This document shows positions 28,346-38,243 of a stretch of DNA of 64,000 nt, in pieces. The stretch is from Yponomeuta sedellus. Its lineage: Eukaryota; Arthropoda; Insecta; Lepidoptera; Yponomeutidae. The notes below the pieces were generated by a model. That model ran no database searches. It saw nothing but the letters and a program-made list of their open reading frames with translations, and was not told the DNA's origin. Made by a program: the position numbers and the translations under genes. Each line of letters begins with the position of its first letter. Within the stretch, counting starts at the first letter, position 1. Location of the stretch: NCBI GenBank assembly GCA_934045075.1, contig OW203751.1, positions 7,885,822 to 7,949,821 of the forward strand. Reading direction: 5' to 3'.

Positions 28346-31309
28346 ATGGCAGGCCTAGACATATTGGATAAATTCGATAATACTATGGTAATTCCGTGTC
28401 ATAAAATAAATGCACCTGAACAATGCAAAAATATATTGCACGATGATCTCGACTTTAAAATACTATCCTTTAACATCCGTAGTCATAACCAAAACTTCAA
28501 TAACTTACTAGTTTCTCTGAAACGGTTCGATATATCCTTTGACTTAATTATTCTTACAGAATGCTGGCTTGGACTTTCGCCCTTAATAAAACGTATCGAC
28601 GGTTATTCTCATCATTACACACACAAGTATACGAACCAGAACGGTGGAGTAATAGTTTATGTCAGTGAATTTTGGAACGCCACTGTCTCTGAGCCCGACA
28701 ATAACTTTGACACAAACTGCCTTGTGGTGTCACTGCCCAACAACTATACCATATTTGCGATTTACAGATCACCAAACAACAATGTACCAAACTTTCTGAC
28801 TTTCCTAGAAGAATTACTAGAAAAACACAAAAATTGTCCCAACATTATCTTGGCAGGTGACGTAAATATAGATACAATAGTTAATACTCGTAGTTCACCA
28901 GCCGAGTTACAACCGGACTACTTGTGTATCGCCGCGGAATACAAACTTATACCAGCTATCACTTTAGCTACAAGAGATGGAGCTTGCCTTGACCATATTT
29001 TAATAAAAAGTAAACATCAAGCAGTGTCAGTAGTATGTGAAACCTCCGTCACTGATCATGACTTTACAGTGGCAGGAATAAAAACGAACTATTCCCAACA
29101 AAAGATCATAAAAAGAGAAATAACCAAAGTTAACCACGAGGCAGTCATTGGAGAGCTTACATCCATGGGCTGGTCAGATATATTGGACAGTTCAGACGTG
29201 TTAGTGGCCTCAGAACTCTTTACTCAAAAACTGCACACTGTCATCCAAAACCATACGACCGTTACAAAAATTAGCAGATCTAAATGTAATCTGAAACCCT
29301 GGATCACACCTGGGCTCATTCGATGCATTAAACATAAAGACAAACTTCACCTTAATTGCAGAAAACAACCTAAAGACGAAACGGCAAAACTAATTTTCAA
29401 AAGGTATCGTAACTTCTGTGACAACCTCCTTCACCGACTTAAGGCACAATATGAAAACAAAATACTCACTGAAAACAATAAAAACCCGAAGAAACTATGG
29501 GACGCAATTAAAAATATCTGCGAATTAAATTCTTCAAAACCCAACGCTCAGATGTCATTGCTCTCTATCGGGCCTACTCCATCTGACTCTATTCAAGAGT
29601 GCAATGAATACTATGCCTCTGTAGGCGAAAAACTTGCAAAAGAGATTCTTGTTAATACAAACCAAACCGAAAGTTATCTCGCTTCTGAGACTAAAACGCT
29701 CAAACCACCATTGCAGTCTTTCTTCATGCACCCTACAGATGAGTCTGAGATAAATACATATATATTACAATTAAAAAATGATAGTGCCCCTGGCTCGGAT
29801 GGAATTAAGCCTGTGCTGCTGAAGCAAATCAGTTCTTGCATATTAAAACCTCTTACTCACATCTTCAACTTAAGCTTGTCAGAGGGCACTTTTCCCGAAA
29901 TATGGAAAACGGCTGCGCTAACTTTAATACACAAGTCCGGCGACAAGACTTCGCCCAGTAATTTTAGACCTATCTCGCTCCTTAGTATACTTTCAAAAAT
30001 TTTAGAAAAAGTTGTTCACAGTCGTCTATGCAAATATTTAATAAACAATGAGCTACTAACACCTTGTCAATTTGGTTTCCGCCAGGGTAAGTCCACAGAA
30101 GATGCGATCTCTAAACTGCTGGAGTCAGTGACGTCCCAATTGGATAACGGACGGTGCTGTGTCGGTGTCTTCTTAGACCTGGCAAAGGCATTTGACACAG
30201 TGTCCATTCCAATCCTCCTCAAAAAGCTGCAAAACATTGGGATCAGGGGTGCGGCCTTGGATTGGTTTCACAGTTATCTAACGGACAGGCTCGTCATAAC
30301 TCGTATAGGTGAAGTAGTAAGCTCTCCTGCACCGGTTAATTATGGTATCCCACAGGGCAGTATCTTAGGGCCAACTCTGTTCTTGGTGTACTTAAACGAC
30401 ATCTCCAATGCTTTATCCCCTTGTTTCAATGCCGAAATGGTTTGTTACGCTGACGACACTGCAATATTATTTAATGACTCAACCTGGGATTTTGTTTTCA
30501 AACGCGCTAATGCAGGTCTCGCAGAAATATCAAAATGGCTATCCAAAAACCTACTTACGCTGAATGCCTCCAAGACAAAATTTATATGTTTTCACAAGAC
30601 AAAAGCTTCTGAGCCAAAACCACAATCAAATATAAAGGTTCACACTTGCGATCTATCGTCCGATCAATGCAACTGCGAAAGTATCAGTAGAGTAGATGAT
30701 ATAAAATACCTAGGGATAATTCTAGACGCAAACCTCTCGTTCAAAAAATATTTAAGCGTTCTCGCAGGCCGGGCAAGAAAACTTATTCACGTAATGAAGC
30801 TGCTTCGAAACGGTGCTCCCAAAGAAACACTGCGGATGGTATATTTGGCTCTGTGTCAATCCGTCCTCAGTTACTGCATTGGTTGCTGGGGAGGGTCGGC
30901 CAAGACGCACATGATAGAAGTAGAAAGAGCGCAGCGCTCAGTACTCAAAGTAATGTATAAAAAACCCCGTATGTACCCTACTACCGCCCTATATGAGGAG
31001 AGCCGAGTGCTGAGCATTAGAAAGCTATTCATCTTCAGGGTCGTCTTGGCCCAACACAGAATACTGATCAATTCCAGCGACTACCACAATCTGCTAGCTA
31101 AGAGAGTCTTCAGGATTAAAACCACGGCCGTAAAAACCGCCTTTGCTCAAAGGCTTGCGCCATTTTTGCACAAATACATATACAACGCCGTTGTAAGGGA
31201 CTGCGATATAAAATTATCTACTGTGAAAGAAGCTAAACCAAAAATTTTGAGTTGGTTATACTACAAAGATTACGATGCTACAGAAAAAATGTTAACAGTC
31301 TGTTCTTAA
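28346..31309 (+). CDS. LINE C ORF2, AP-type endonuclease and reverse transcriptase
   Basis: 987 codons. The endonuclease occupies roughly residues 35-250 with the expected catalytic positions (SFNIR, LTECW, GDVNID, CLDHILI, VTDHDF). The reverse transcriptase spans about residues 490-760 with HKSGDK, NFRPISLLSILSKI, GFRQGKSTEDA, VFLDLAKAFDTV, GIPQGSILGPTLFLVYLND and the catalytic CYADD. A C-terminal region with a Cys/His-poor tail follows. All motifs are intact, so this copy looks coding-competent. It nicks target DNA and primes cDNA synthesis from the nick. Confidence 0.92.
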   Translation: MAGLDILDKFDNTMVIPCHKINAPEQCKNILHDDLDFKILSFNIRSHNQNFNNLLVSLKRFDISFDLIILTECWLGLSPLIKRIDGYSHHYTHKYTNQNGGVIVYVSEFWNATVSEPDNNFDTNCLVVSLPNNYTIFAIYRSPNNNVPNFLTFLEELLEKHKNCPNIILAGDVNIDTIVNTRSSPAELQPDYLCIAAEYKLIPAITLATRDGACLDHILIKSKHQAVSVVCETSVTDHDFTVAGIKTNYSQQKIIKREITKVNHEAVIGELTSMGWSDILDSSDVLVASELFTQKLHTVIQNHTTVTKISRSKCNLKPWITPGLIRCIKHKDKLHLNCRKQPKDETAKLIFKRYRNFCDNLLHRLKAQYENKILTENNKNPKKLWDAIKNICELNSSKPNAQMSLLSIGPTPSDSIQECNEYYASVGEKLAKEILVNTNQTESYLASETKTLKPPLQSFFMHPTDESEINTYILQLKNDSAPGSDGIKPVLLKQISSCILKPLTHIFNLSLSEGTFPEIWKTAALTLIHKSGDKTSPSNFRPISLLSILSKILEKVVHSRLCKYLINNELLTPCQFGFRQGKSTEDAISKLLESVTSQLDNGRCCVGVFLDLAKAFDTVSIPILLKKLQNIGIRGAALDWFHSYLTDRLVITRIGEVVSSPAPVNYGIPQGSILGPTLFLVYLNDISNALSPCFNAEMVCYADDTAILFNDSTWDFVFKRANAGLAEISKWLSKNLLTLNASKTKFICFHKTKASEPKPQSNIKVHTCDLSSDQCNCESISRVDDIKYLGIILDANLSFKKYLSVLAGRARKLIHVMKLLRNGAPKETLRMVYLALCQSVLSYCIGCWGGSAKTHMIEVERAQRSVLKVMYKKPRMYPTTALYEESRVLSIRKLFIFRVVLAQHRILINSSDYHNLLAKRVFRIKTTAVKTAFAQRLAPFLHKYIYNAVVRDCDIKLSTVKEAKPKILSWLYYKDYDATEKMLTVCS

Positions 31310-31326
31310 TAAATTAAAGAGTAGGT

Positions 31327-31369
<43 letters not shown>

Positions 31370-31697
31370 ACAATGCATTCACAATCTAAATTTCAGTTTC
31401 GATTTAAGTACACTATCTTACAGCTATTAAGTAGTTTTAAAATCACATGACTTAGATTTGCATGTTTTAAGGATGTGTTTTCGTATTTTTGTTAATTTTT
31501 TTTATATTTTAGTTTATGCTTATTTTGTACTTACAGAAAACAATATTTTCAATAAAGTTATAGTACCGCCGTATTTTTAGGTAATCGGGTAAACACTTCT
31601 CATCCCCCACGTGACAGGCCTTGCCTAGTGTGGGGGTCAGATTATAAGTAAAACTGTACCTTTTTATGGCAATAAATACTTTTTATCTTTTATCTTT
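31310..31697 (+). repeat. 3' UTR of LINE C with (CA)n tract
   Basis: A (CA)n run at 31328-31368 follows the ORF2 stop within 20 bp. The UTR ends with AATAAATAC and TTTTATC repeats. Confidence 0.75.
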
Positions 31698-31755
31698 AAG
31701 ACTAATGTGTTTAATGCAATAAAGAATTTTAATCATAGTAAATTATTTGCGTTCG

Positions 31756-31863
<108 letters not shown>

Positions 31864-31889
31864 ATATAGCTCTCCGAGCCCAGCACGCC

Positions 31890-31931
31890 GCCTTTTACTA
31901 AATAGGTACAGGTACCTATTTAGTAAAAGGC
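31890..31931. repeat. Perfect 20-bp inverted repeat, 2-bp loop
   Basis: GCCTTTTACTAAATAGGTAC, AG, then its reverse complement. No matching family elsewhere in the window. Confidence 0.9.
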
Positions 31932-32205
31932 ATAATACCAGCGCTGGAGTAGCTCGCTTCTTCGCCACATGCTGAGTCAGTACCATTTTGCACTTGCCAC
32001 ACCCACCCACAGAAATGATGTCTCATATCTTTCGTTATGATGCAGGTACATACCGTACCTTGCATCCTTGCATGTTGGATTGTTATATTTATTGTAATTG
32101 TTGTGTAATTCTGTCTACTCTGCCTATGCTGTTTGTTTTTGTACTTTTATGAATGTGTGTGTAAGTGTAAATAAATAATTTATCATATCATATCATATCA
32201 AAAGA

Positions 32206-32609
32206 ATTAGGGAACTAACTGACGTCGCAACTGCTAGGCTTGTTTATTTTAGTTACTTCCATAGTCTTATGTCCTATGGCATACTACTGTGGGGACGGGC
32301 AGCAGACATTGAGACCATCTTCGTCTTGCAGAAGAGAGCGATCAGATTCATTTATAGGCTGGGTAGTAGAGATTCGTTACGAGATTTCTTTAAAGAAACT
32401 AACATCCTGACAGTTGCCAGTCAGTATATATATGAAAACATTATGTACGTTAGGAAAAATATCAGTAACTTTAAAACTTTAGGTAGCCAACACAATATAA
32501 ATACTAGAAATAAACATAAACTTTTGTTACCACTATTTAGGCTGGCAAAGGTTAATACATCCTTCATGGGGCATTGTATACGCTTCTATAATAAAATCCC
32601 TGAAGATAT
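32206..32609 (+). mobile_element. LINE A1 segment 2, RT C-terminal region
   Basis: Resumes the A1 frame with IRELTDVATARLVYFSYFHS and continues through MSYGILLWGRAADIE and GHCIRFYNKIPED. At 32606-32609 (ATAT) it is interrupted by LTR element D. Confidence 0.9.
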
Positions 32610-33095
32610 TGTCGCGGTCCTATCCCGAACCATCTAGAATAGAGCCTTCAAGGAGCCTATCGAATAGTCGCCGCATGCTGCGTTTTAGTAAACAATAAAC
32701 GCTGCAAGCAATAATGACTCGTATGTCCACTAGAGTAAGGTTCAAAACTCTTTAAATGAGTAACTGTTCGAGCGACCTTGCCGCGTGTACCGAGTGTAGG
32801 TACATAGTTACGGGAATGTTCTAGAACCCTGGCCGGCGGATATAAATAGCGGCCGCCGCGGCGCGCTGTCAGTTCCATTTGGAATAGCGAAGAGTGAACT
32901 TCAAGTGAACATACCTGCGATACGAGCGATAACCTACGACCTCAGCGATACTATTGGACTTCGATTGAACCTGCGATTGGAATCTACGTGTGGACTTCGT
33001 GTCGTGAAGACCTGCAGACCAGACCCTGCGTGAATAAATCCTAAGAAGCTGTCATTGGTGTTTTACATCCAAATCCAGAACGCTAGCCCGTAACA
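32610..33095 (+). repeat. 5' LTR of element D
   Basis: Begins TGTCGCGG and ends CCCGTAACA. A TATA box (TATAAATA) at 32841-32848 precedes the presumed transcription start, and AATAAA at 33033-33038 is the poly(A) signal. Confidence 0.95.
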
Positions 33096-33097
33096 TT

Positions 33098-33107
33098 TGG
33101 TGTCAGA
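33098..33107 (+). promoter_or_regulatory. Primer-binding site of element D (tRNA-Leu?)
   Basis: TGGTGTCAGA starts 2 nt after the 5' LTR and would pair with a tRNA 3' end ...TCTGACACCA. That end fits tRNA-Leu; the assignment is from memory of tRNA acceptor ends. Confidence 0.6.
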
Positions 33108-33122
33108 ATTGGGGATTTGGAG

Positions 33123-34655
33123 ATGCCACTGACTCCGAGAGAGGATACTTCTGGAGTGAGGACCAGGTCCAGAAGTGCTGCGGAGGCCACGCCCACTGAT
33201 CTTCAGGCCACGCCCACTGGCCATAGGGACACGCCCACTGGCCCCGCCCACCAGGCCACGCCCACCGACCAAGCCACGCCCCCTGGCCCCGCCCACCAGG
33301 CCACGCGCGTAGTGGAGACACTGCATACCTGCCCAGCGGCTCCGCCTACTGGCCACGCCCACCAGGCCACGCCCACCGCCCCCGTGCACCAGGCTCCGCC
33401 CACCGGCCTTGACCACCAGGTTTCACCAACCGACCAACAGGCTCCGCCTCGTAGCCACGCCCACCTGGCCACGCCCACCGAAGACAATAAACCTCAGTCA
33501 CGTACAATGGAGGTTTTGGATATGTCGTGCCTGATGGCAATGTTGAAGGGCATGCGAGAAGAACAGAGCAAGCAGATGCAGTGCCTGCAAGAAGAACAGA
33601 GAGACCTGCGAGAAGAACAGAGCAAGCAGATGCAGTGCCTGCAAGAACAACAGAGCAAGCAGATACGGAGTCTGCAAGAAGAACAGAAGGCAGATCAACA
33701 AGTGATCCTATCTGCCGTTACAAAGTTCAGCGATACGGTCGCTAAGCTACATGAAGATGTAGAGGTAGTGAACGAACGGGTTTCCGAATTAGAGGATGAC
33801 CTAAAAAATGTGAAAACCGGCCTCACTGGACTAGAGCAGGAAGTTCGGCGTATTAAAGCTGCTGGAGCTACGTCGAGCGGAGTTGTCAGCATAAGCCAAG
33901 GGCCTAAAGTGAAGGTGCCTCCGTACGATGGTACTACGTCTTGGGTCGCCTACCGACAGCAGTTCCAGACTGTCGCTGCTTCAAACGGGTGGACGGACGA
34001 ACAGAGCCTGACAGCCCTCACCGTCGCGCTCAGAGGTTCGGCTTTATCTGTCCTGGAGGCACTGCCCACCTCAGGCAGCGAGTTCAAAGACCTGCTGGAG
34101 GCACTTGAGGCTAGATATGGTGAACGACACCTGGAACACGTTTTTCGTGCTCAGCTACGCGACCGGACTCAGCGCTTGGGTGAAGGACTTCAACAATGGG
34201 CATTGGAAATTGAGAAGCTGGTTCGAAAGGCGTACCCTTCTGCTGATAGTAAAATGGTGGACACGAATATTTTACAAGCCTTCGTCGACGGAATCAAGGA
34301 TCTTGAAATTAGGGCTGCAGTAAAGCTTCGCCACCATTCCTCGTTAAAAGAAGCTCTCGCACACGCCCTGGAAGTAGAAGCTGTGCGTCATGATATCCGG
34401 CAAGGGTATAAGCTTCGAGAAGTTACGGAGGAAGTTAAAGAGATCAAGACACCGCCCAAGAAGAACACCGGGCCCATGTGTTACAAGTGTGGGGAAAGAG
34501 GGCATCTGCAGTTCACGTGTCCTAAGAAGGAAAGGCAACCGACCAAAACAGATGACAGACTGGATGCGTGTCTCAACAAAATAGAGCAGCGTTTTGAAGA
34601 GTTTGTGAAGAAGCATAACGCTGCGCCCTCCGCCGTGAATCAGGGAAACGAATAA
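33123..34655 (+). CDS. gag: Element D gag
   Basis: 510 codons from ATG at 33123. Residues about 20-125 are a Pro/Thr/His repeat (HQATPT, PTGPAHQ variants) encoded by a CCACGCCCACC-type minisatellite. Residues about 140-185 are a Glu/Gln-rich coiled coil built of repeated EEQSKQMQCLQE units. Residues about 260-420 resemble the Ty3-type capsid domain (KVPPYDGTTSWVAYRQQFQ). A CCHC zinc knuckle (CYKCGERGHLQFTC) lies at 34479-34520. It forms the virus-like particle and packages RNA. The stop is 3 nt beyond a slippery heptamer, so pol is made by -1 frameshifting. Confidence 0.92.
   Translation: MPLTPREDTSGVRTRSRSAAEATPTDLQATPTGHRDTPTGPAHQATPTDQATPPGPAHQATRVVETLHTCPAAPPTGHAHQATPTAPVHQAPPTGLDHQVSPTDQQAPPRSHAHLATPTEDNKPQSRTMEVLDMSCLMAMLKGMREEQSKQMQCLQEEQRDLREEQSKQMQCLQEQQSKQIRSLQEEQKADQQVILSAVTKFSDTVAKLHEDVEVVNERVSELEDDLKNVKTGLTGLEQEVRRIKAAGATSSGVVSISQGPKVKVPPYDGTTSWVAYRQQFQTVAASNGWTDEQSLTALTVALRGSALSVLEALPTSGSEFKDLLEALEARYGERHLEHVFRAQLRDRTQRLGEGLQQWALEIEKLVRKAYPSADSKMVDTNILQAFVDGIKDLEIRAAVKLRHHSSLKEALAHALEVEAVRHDIRQGYKLREVTEEVKEIKTPPKKNTGPMCYKCGERGHLQFTCPKKERQPTKTDDRLDACLNKIEQRFEEFVKKHNAAPSAVNQGNE
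34643..34649 (+). promoter_or_regulatory. -1 ribosomal frameshift site GGGAAAC
   Basis: In the gag frame the codons are CAG GGA AAC GAA TAA, so G GGA AAC sits exactly as an X XXY YYZ slippery site. The -1 frame is open across the gag stop into protease. A GC-rich stem (ACT..GGGGC at 34664-34673 with GCCCCAGT at 34697-34704) lies about 14 nt downstream. Confidence 0.85.
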
Positions 34656-37207
34656 AAGCCAGGACTGCGGGGCGGGTACAGGCTGGAGCGGAGGAAGCCC
34701 CAGTAACCAGAATCTCACAAGCATGGAACGGAAACAGTCTACTAATACGCGGTGCAGTGAACAAAATAGAGTGCAAAATCACCCTAGATACAGGAGCCTC
34801 TAGAACAATAGTGAGACCAGACCTGGTGAAAGCTGTAGGGAGCCGCAAAGGCACCAGTTTAAGCAGACTTCTCTCCGCTTCTGGCCAGCAGATACCCGTC
34901 CTGGGTGAAAGGTCGGTTACGATATGTGTTGGGGAAGCATCATATATTCACGACGTAATCGTAGCCGAAATTATGGATGATTGCATTCTGGGCCTAGACT
35001 TTATGAAGAAACACAATTGTCACATCGATGTCACTAACGGTGTCTTTAAATGTGGTGATGAGGAGAACTTCATACTTGGCGGTCCCGATGGAAATGTCAC
35101 GTGCCTGAAGAAAATCGTAATACCTGGACGAGCACAAACTGAAGTAAAGGTGAAGCTGCCTTCGAGTCAGAAGAATCAGCGGAATAGGTGTGTGCTGATT
35201 GAAGGAACACGAGACAGTGCAGCCAGTCAGAAATTGCTGACAGCAAGAACTCTCGTCTATGGAGGCAAGACCGCTGTAGTGAGGGTTGTGAATATAGGCG
35301 ATCGTGAGATTACCCTTAGTAAAGGTGACGTTATTGGAAGGTGTGAGGAAGCCGTTTGGATGAGAAGTTGCCAATCATCTCCAAGCTCGAAAACATCGAA
35401 TACCAGGAGTGAAATTATAGTCACTAAGCTCCTTGAGGATTCTAAGGGTAATCTGAGCTATTCACAAAGCATGAAAGCTAAGAGGTTGCTACTGCGCTTT
35501 AGGGATATCTTCTCTGACGAAGGAAATCCTGGAAGAACATCGTTAGTTCAGCACAAAATCGACACCGGACAGGAGCGACCTATTCGTCAGCGAGCAAGGC
35601 GCATACCGATTGCTAAAGAAAAGGAAGTACAAGACATGTTGGAAGACATGAAGAGAAACAAGATTATAGAACCTTCTGCTAGCCCATGGTGTTCTCCCGT
35701 AGTGTTGGTAAAGAAGAAAGATGGTAGCACAAGGTTCTGTGTAGACTATCGACGGCTTAACGATGTGACCAAGAAGGATAGTTATCCATTGCCACGAATA
35801 GACGATACCCTGGACACATTGAGTGGTATGAAATGGTTCTCGACATTAGATCTGAAATCGGGCTATTGGCAAGTGGAAATTGATCCGAAGGATAAAGAGA
35901 AGACAGCCTTTTCAACTGGCAAAGGTTTATGGCAATTCAACGTGATGCCTTTTGGATTGTGTAACGCGCCAGCTACATTCGAACGACTTATGGAGTGCGT
36001 ACTGGCCGGATTAGTTGGGGAAGCCTGCCTTGTCTACTTGGATGACGTCATAATCATGGGTACAGATTTTGAGGACCACTTACAAAATCTAGAGCAAGTT
36101 TTTAAGAAGATAATGGGAGCAAAGTTAAAGTTAAATCCGAAGAAATGCAGTTTATTTAAGAACAAGGTTAGCTATCTCGGCCATGTGATAACCAGCGAAG
36201 GCATACAGACCGATCCAGCCAAAATCGAAGCAGTGCAAAAATGGCCTACTCCCAAAGACAAGACTGAAGTGCGAGCATTTTTAGGGCTATGCTCATATTA
36301 TAGACGGTTTGTTAAGGGGTTCTCTGAAATTGCCAAGCCTTTACACAGACTGACTGAAGACAAGCAGTCATTTCATTGGGATGACACATGTGAGAGTTCA
36401 TTTCAAAAATTAAGAAAATGTCTTTGCGAGACCCCAATCTTGGGATTCCCACAGCCTAACGGCCAATTCATTGTTGACACTGACGCCAGTAACACAGCGA
36501 TCGGAGGAGTGTTATCGCAGATACAGGGCGACAGAGAGGTTGTGATGGCATATTTCAGTAAATCGCTATCGAAACCTGAAAGGAACTATTGTGTGACAAG
36601 AAGGGAGCTCTTGGCTGTGGTAAAGACAGTACAGCACTTCAGCAAATATCTCCTCGGCGTGCGGTTTACGCTTCGCACTGACCACGCCGCCCTGAAGTGG
36701 CTGTTACAATTTAAAAATCCAGAGGGGCAAGTTGCTCGATGGATCGAACAACTGCAGGAGTACGACTTTATTATTGAGCACCGCAGCGGAAAGGCGCATG
36801 GAAATGCTGACGCACTGTCAAGAAGGCCGTGTCCGGAAGACTGCAAGCACTGTGCCAAACAAGAGACAATGCCATTGAGATTGACAAGAATGAGCCCATC
36901 GAGATCTTGGGAAGATGAGGCGATGAAAGAAGCACAGGAAGATGACGAAGATGTACGGCTCATTGTCGCATGGAAGAAACGAGGCGAGGATAAGCCAAGA
37001 TGGTGCGAAGTCGCTCCTACTAGTGCTGTCACCAAGGCATACTGGGCTCAATGGGACAGTTTTATTCTTCGGAACGGAATACTTTACCGCAAATGGGAGA
37101 AACCTAACGGCAGAGAGTTCCATCTTCAGATAGTTGTCCCAAGAGATAGGTACAAGATGTCCTTCGTGAACTACATGACGGCGTGTCAGGTGGACATTTG
37201 GGCGTAA
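34649..37207 (+). CDS. pol: Element D pol, protease-RT-RNase H part
   Basis: Open in the -1 frame from the slippery site. Aspartic protease with TLDTGASRTIV near 34787-34812. RT with LVKKKDGSTRFCVDYRRLND, TLDLKSGYWQ, MPFGLCNAPATF and catalytic YLDDVII near 36037. RNase H with VDTDASNTAIGG, ERNYCVTRRELLAVV, RTDHAALKWL and HGNADALSRR. The frame then stops at 37205-37207, before integrase. These enzymes mature Gag-Pol and copy RNA to DNA. Confidence 0.93.
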   Translation, partial: RIKARTAGRVQAGAEEAPVTRISQAWNGNSLLIRGAVNKIECKITLDTGASRTIVRPDLVKAVGSRKGTSLSRLLSASGQQIPVLGERSVTICVGEASYIHDVIVAEIMDDCILGLDFMKKHNCHIDVTNGVFKCGDEENFILGGPDGNVTCLKKIVIPGRAQTEVKVKLPSSQKNQRNRCVLIEGTRDSAASQKLLTARTLVYGGKTAVVRVVNIGDREITLSKGDVIGRCEEAVWMRSCQSSPSSKTSNTRSEIIVTKLLEDSKGNLSYSQSMKAKRLLLRFRDIFSDEGNPGRTSLVQHKIDTGQERPIRQRARRIPIAKEKEVQDMLEDMKRNKIIEPSASPWCSPVVLVKKKDGSTRFCVDYRRLNDVTKKDSYPLPRIDDTLDTLSGMKWFSTLDLKSGYWQVEIDPKDKEKTAFSTGKGLWQFNVMPFGLCNAPATFERLMECVLAGLVGEACLVYLDDVIIMGTDFEDHLQNLEQVFKKIMGAKLKLNPKKCSLFKNKVSYLGHVITSEGIQTDPAKIEAVQKWPTPKDKTEVRAFLGLCSYYRRFVKGFSEIAKPLHRLTEDKQSFHWDDTCESSFQKLRKCLCETPILGFPQPNGQFIVDTDASNTAIGGVLSQIQGDREVVMAYFSKSLSKPERNYCVTRRELLAVVKTVQHFSKYLLGVRFTLRTDHAALKWLLQFKNPEGQVARWIEQLQEYDFIIEHRSGKAHGNADALSRRPCPEDCKHCAKQETMPLRLTRMSPSRSWEDEAMKEAQEDDEDVRLIVAWKKRGEDKPRWCEVAPTSAVTKAYWAQWDSFILRNGILYRKWEKPNGREFHLQIVVPRDRYKMSFVNYMTACQVDIWA

Positions 37208-38232
37208 AGAGGACTTTAATAAAGATTCGAGAAAGGTTTTACTGGCTCCATTGTCGAGAAGATGTGCAAGATTGGTGCCGCAAGTGTGCTACTTGCGCCG
37301 CGGTGAAAGGCCCACCAACTAGAAGCCGAGGAAATCTGCAACTTTATAACGTTGGTGCGCCATGGGAACGCATTGCAGTTGATGTGGCTGGACCGTTCCC
37401 AGTAACGGAATCAGGAAATAAGTATTTCATGGTAGTTATGGATTACTTCACTAAATGGCCAGAGGTATTCGCCATACCCAATCAAGAAGCCACGACTGTT
37501 GCCTCCAAGTTGTTTGAGGAAGTAGTTTGCCGGTTTGGTGTGCCCTTGGAAATACACTCCGACCAAGGCAGGAACTTTGAGTCTCAAGTTTTTCAAGAAC
37601 TCTGTAAAATATTGGGAATGCATAAGACTAGGACCACCCCATATCATCCTCAATCTGACGGCATGGTAGAAAGATTTAACCAAACACTTGAGAGACATTT
37701 AGCAAAAGTCGTTGACAGGCACCAGAGAGACTGGGACAAATACATACCGCCATTTCTTCTGGCCTACAGAACGGCAGAACATGAAAGCACGAAGGTAACC
37801 CCGGCGCGTGTAAATTTTGGCCGAGAACTGAGAATACCAGTAGATCTGCTAACTGGAGGGCCTCCTGATAACCCACGTTCTCTACACGACTACATTTCCG
37901 AGTTACGTGAGAAAATGCGAGAGACTCATGCCATAGTACGGGAAAACGGATTGGAGTCGAGTGAAAAGATGAAGACAAGGTATGACCGCCGAGCAAATAC
38001 AAGCGGCTTCGAAGAAGGAGCACTAGTCTGGCTTCACAATGTAACTCGACGAAAAGGAAAATCTCCGAAATTGCAGACAAGATGGGAGGGACCGTACAAA
38101 GTGGTAACTCGGTTAAATGACGTGACGTACCGAATTCAACGGCAGCCAAGAGGTGCACAAAAAGTGGTTCACATCGACCGCTTAGCTTCTTATCACGGCA
38201 GTAATGAAGATGCTCGGGACGAGCATCTCTAA
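37183..38232 (+). CDS. pol: Element D pol, integrase part (separate frame)
   Basis: 349 codons in a frame shifted relative to the upstream pol. An HHCC zinc domain (GHLGVKRTLIKIRERFYWLH, CRKCATCAA) is followed by the DDE core: AVDVAGPF, HSDQGRNFES and YHPQSDGMVERFN. A C-terminal region with WEGPYKVVTRL follows. All catalytic residues are present. The junction with RNase H is broken by an indel just upstream of 37183; no slippery heptamer is evident there, so it is probably a mutation or an assembly error, not programmed. Confidence 0.9.
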   Translation: MSGGHLGVKRTLIKIRERFYWLHCREDVQDWCRKCATCAAVKGPPTRSRGNLQLYNVGAPWERIAVDVAGPFPVTESGNKYFMVVMDYFTKWPEVFAIPNQEATTVASKLFEEVVCRFGVPLEIHSDQGRNFESQVFQELCKILGMHKTRTTPYHPQSDGMVERFNQTLERHLAKVVDRHQRDWDKYIPPFLLAYRTAEHESTKVTPARVNFGRELRIPVDLLTGGPPDNPRSLHDYISELREKMRETHAIVRENGLESSEKMKTRYDRRANTSGFEEGALVWLHNVTRRKGKSPKLQTRWEGPYKVVTRLNDVTYRIQRQPRGAQKVVHIDRLASYHGSNEDARDEHL

Positions 38233-38243
38233 GAGGGGAGCAG
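38231..38243 (+). promoter_or_regulatory. Polypurine tract of element D
   Basis: AAGAGGGGAGCAG lies directly against the 3' LTR and would prime plus-strand DNA. Confidence 0.85.

Larger units (their letters stand above)
26010..31697 (+). mobile_element. LINE C, full-length CR1-type element
   Basis: 5.7 kb bounded by the 8-bp direct repeat AAGACTAA (26002-26009 and 31698-31705). It has a 1-kb 5' UTR, two intact ORFs in the same frame 288 nt apart, a (CA)n run and a 3' UTR ending in GGCAATAAATACTTTTTATC with TTTTATC repeats. It inserted a few bases inside the 5' end of B. Full length and open frames imply a recent, possibly active copy. Confidence 0.8.

Noticed and set aside
32657..32878. A 73-codon minus-strand ORF in both LTRs as an accessory gene
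   Set aside because: It is antisense, duplicated only because the LTRs are identical, and has no domain.
33063..33745. Trp/Gly-rich and Cys-rich ORFs opposite gag
   Set aside because: Shadow frames of the gag minisatellites.
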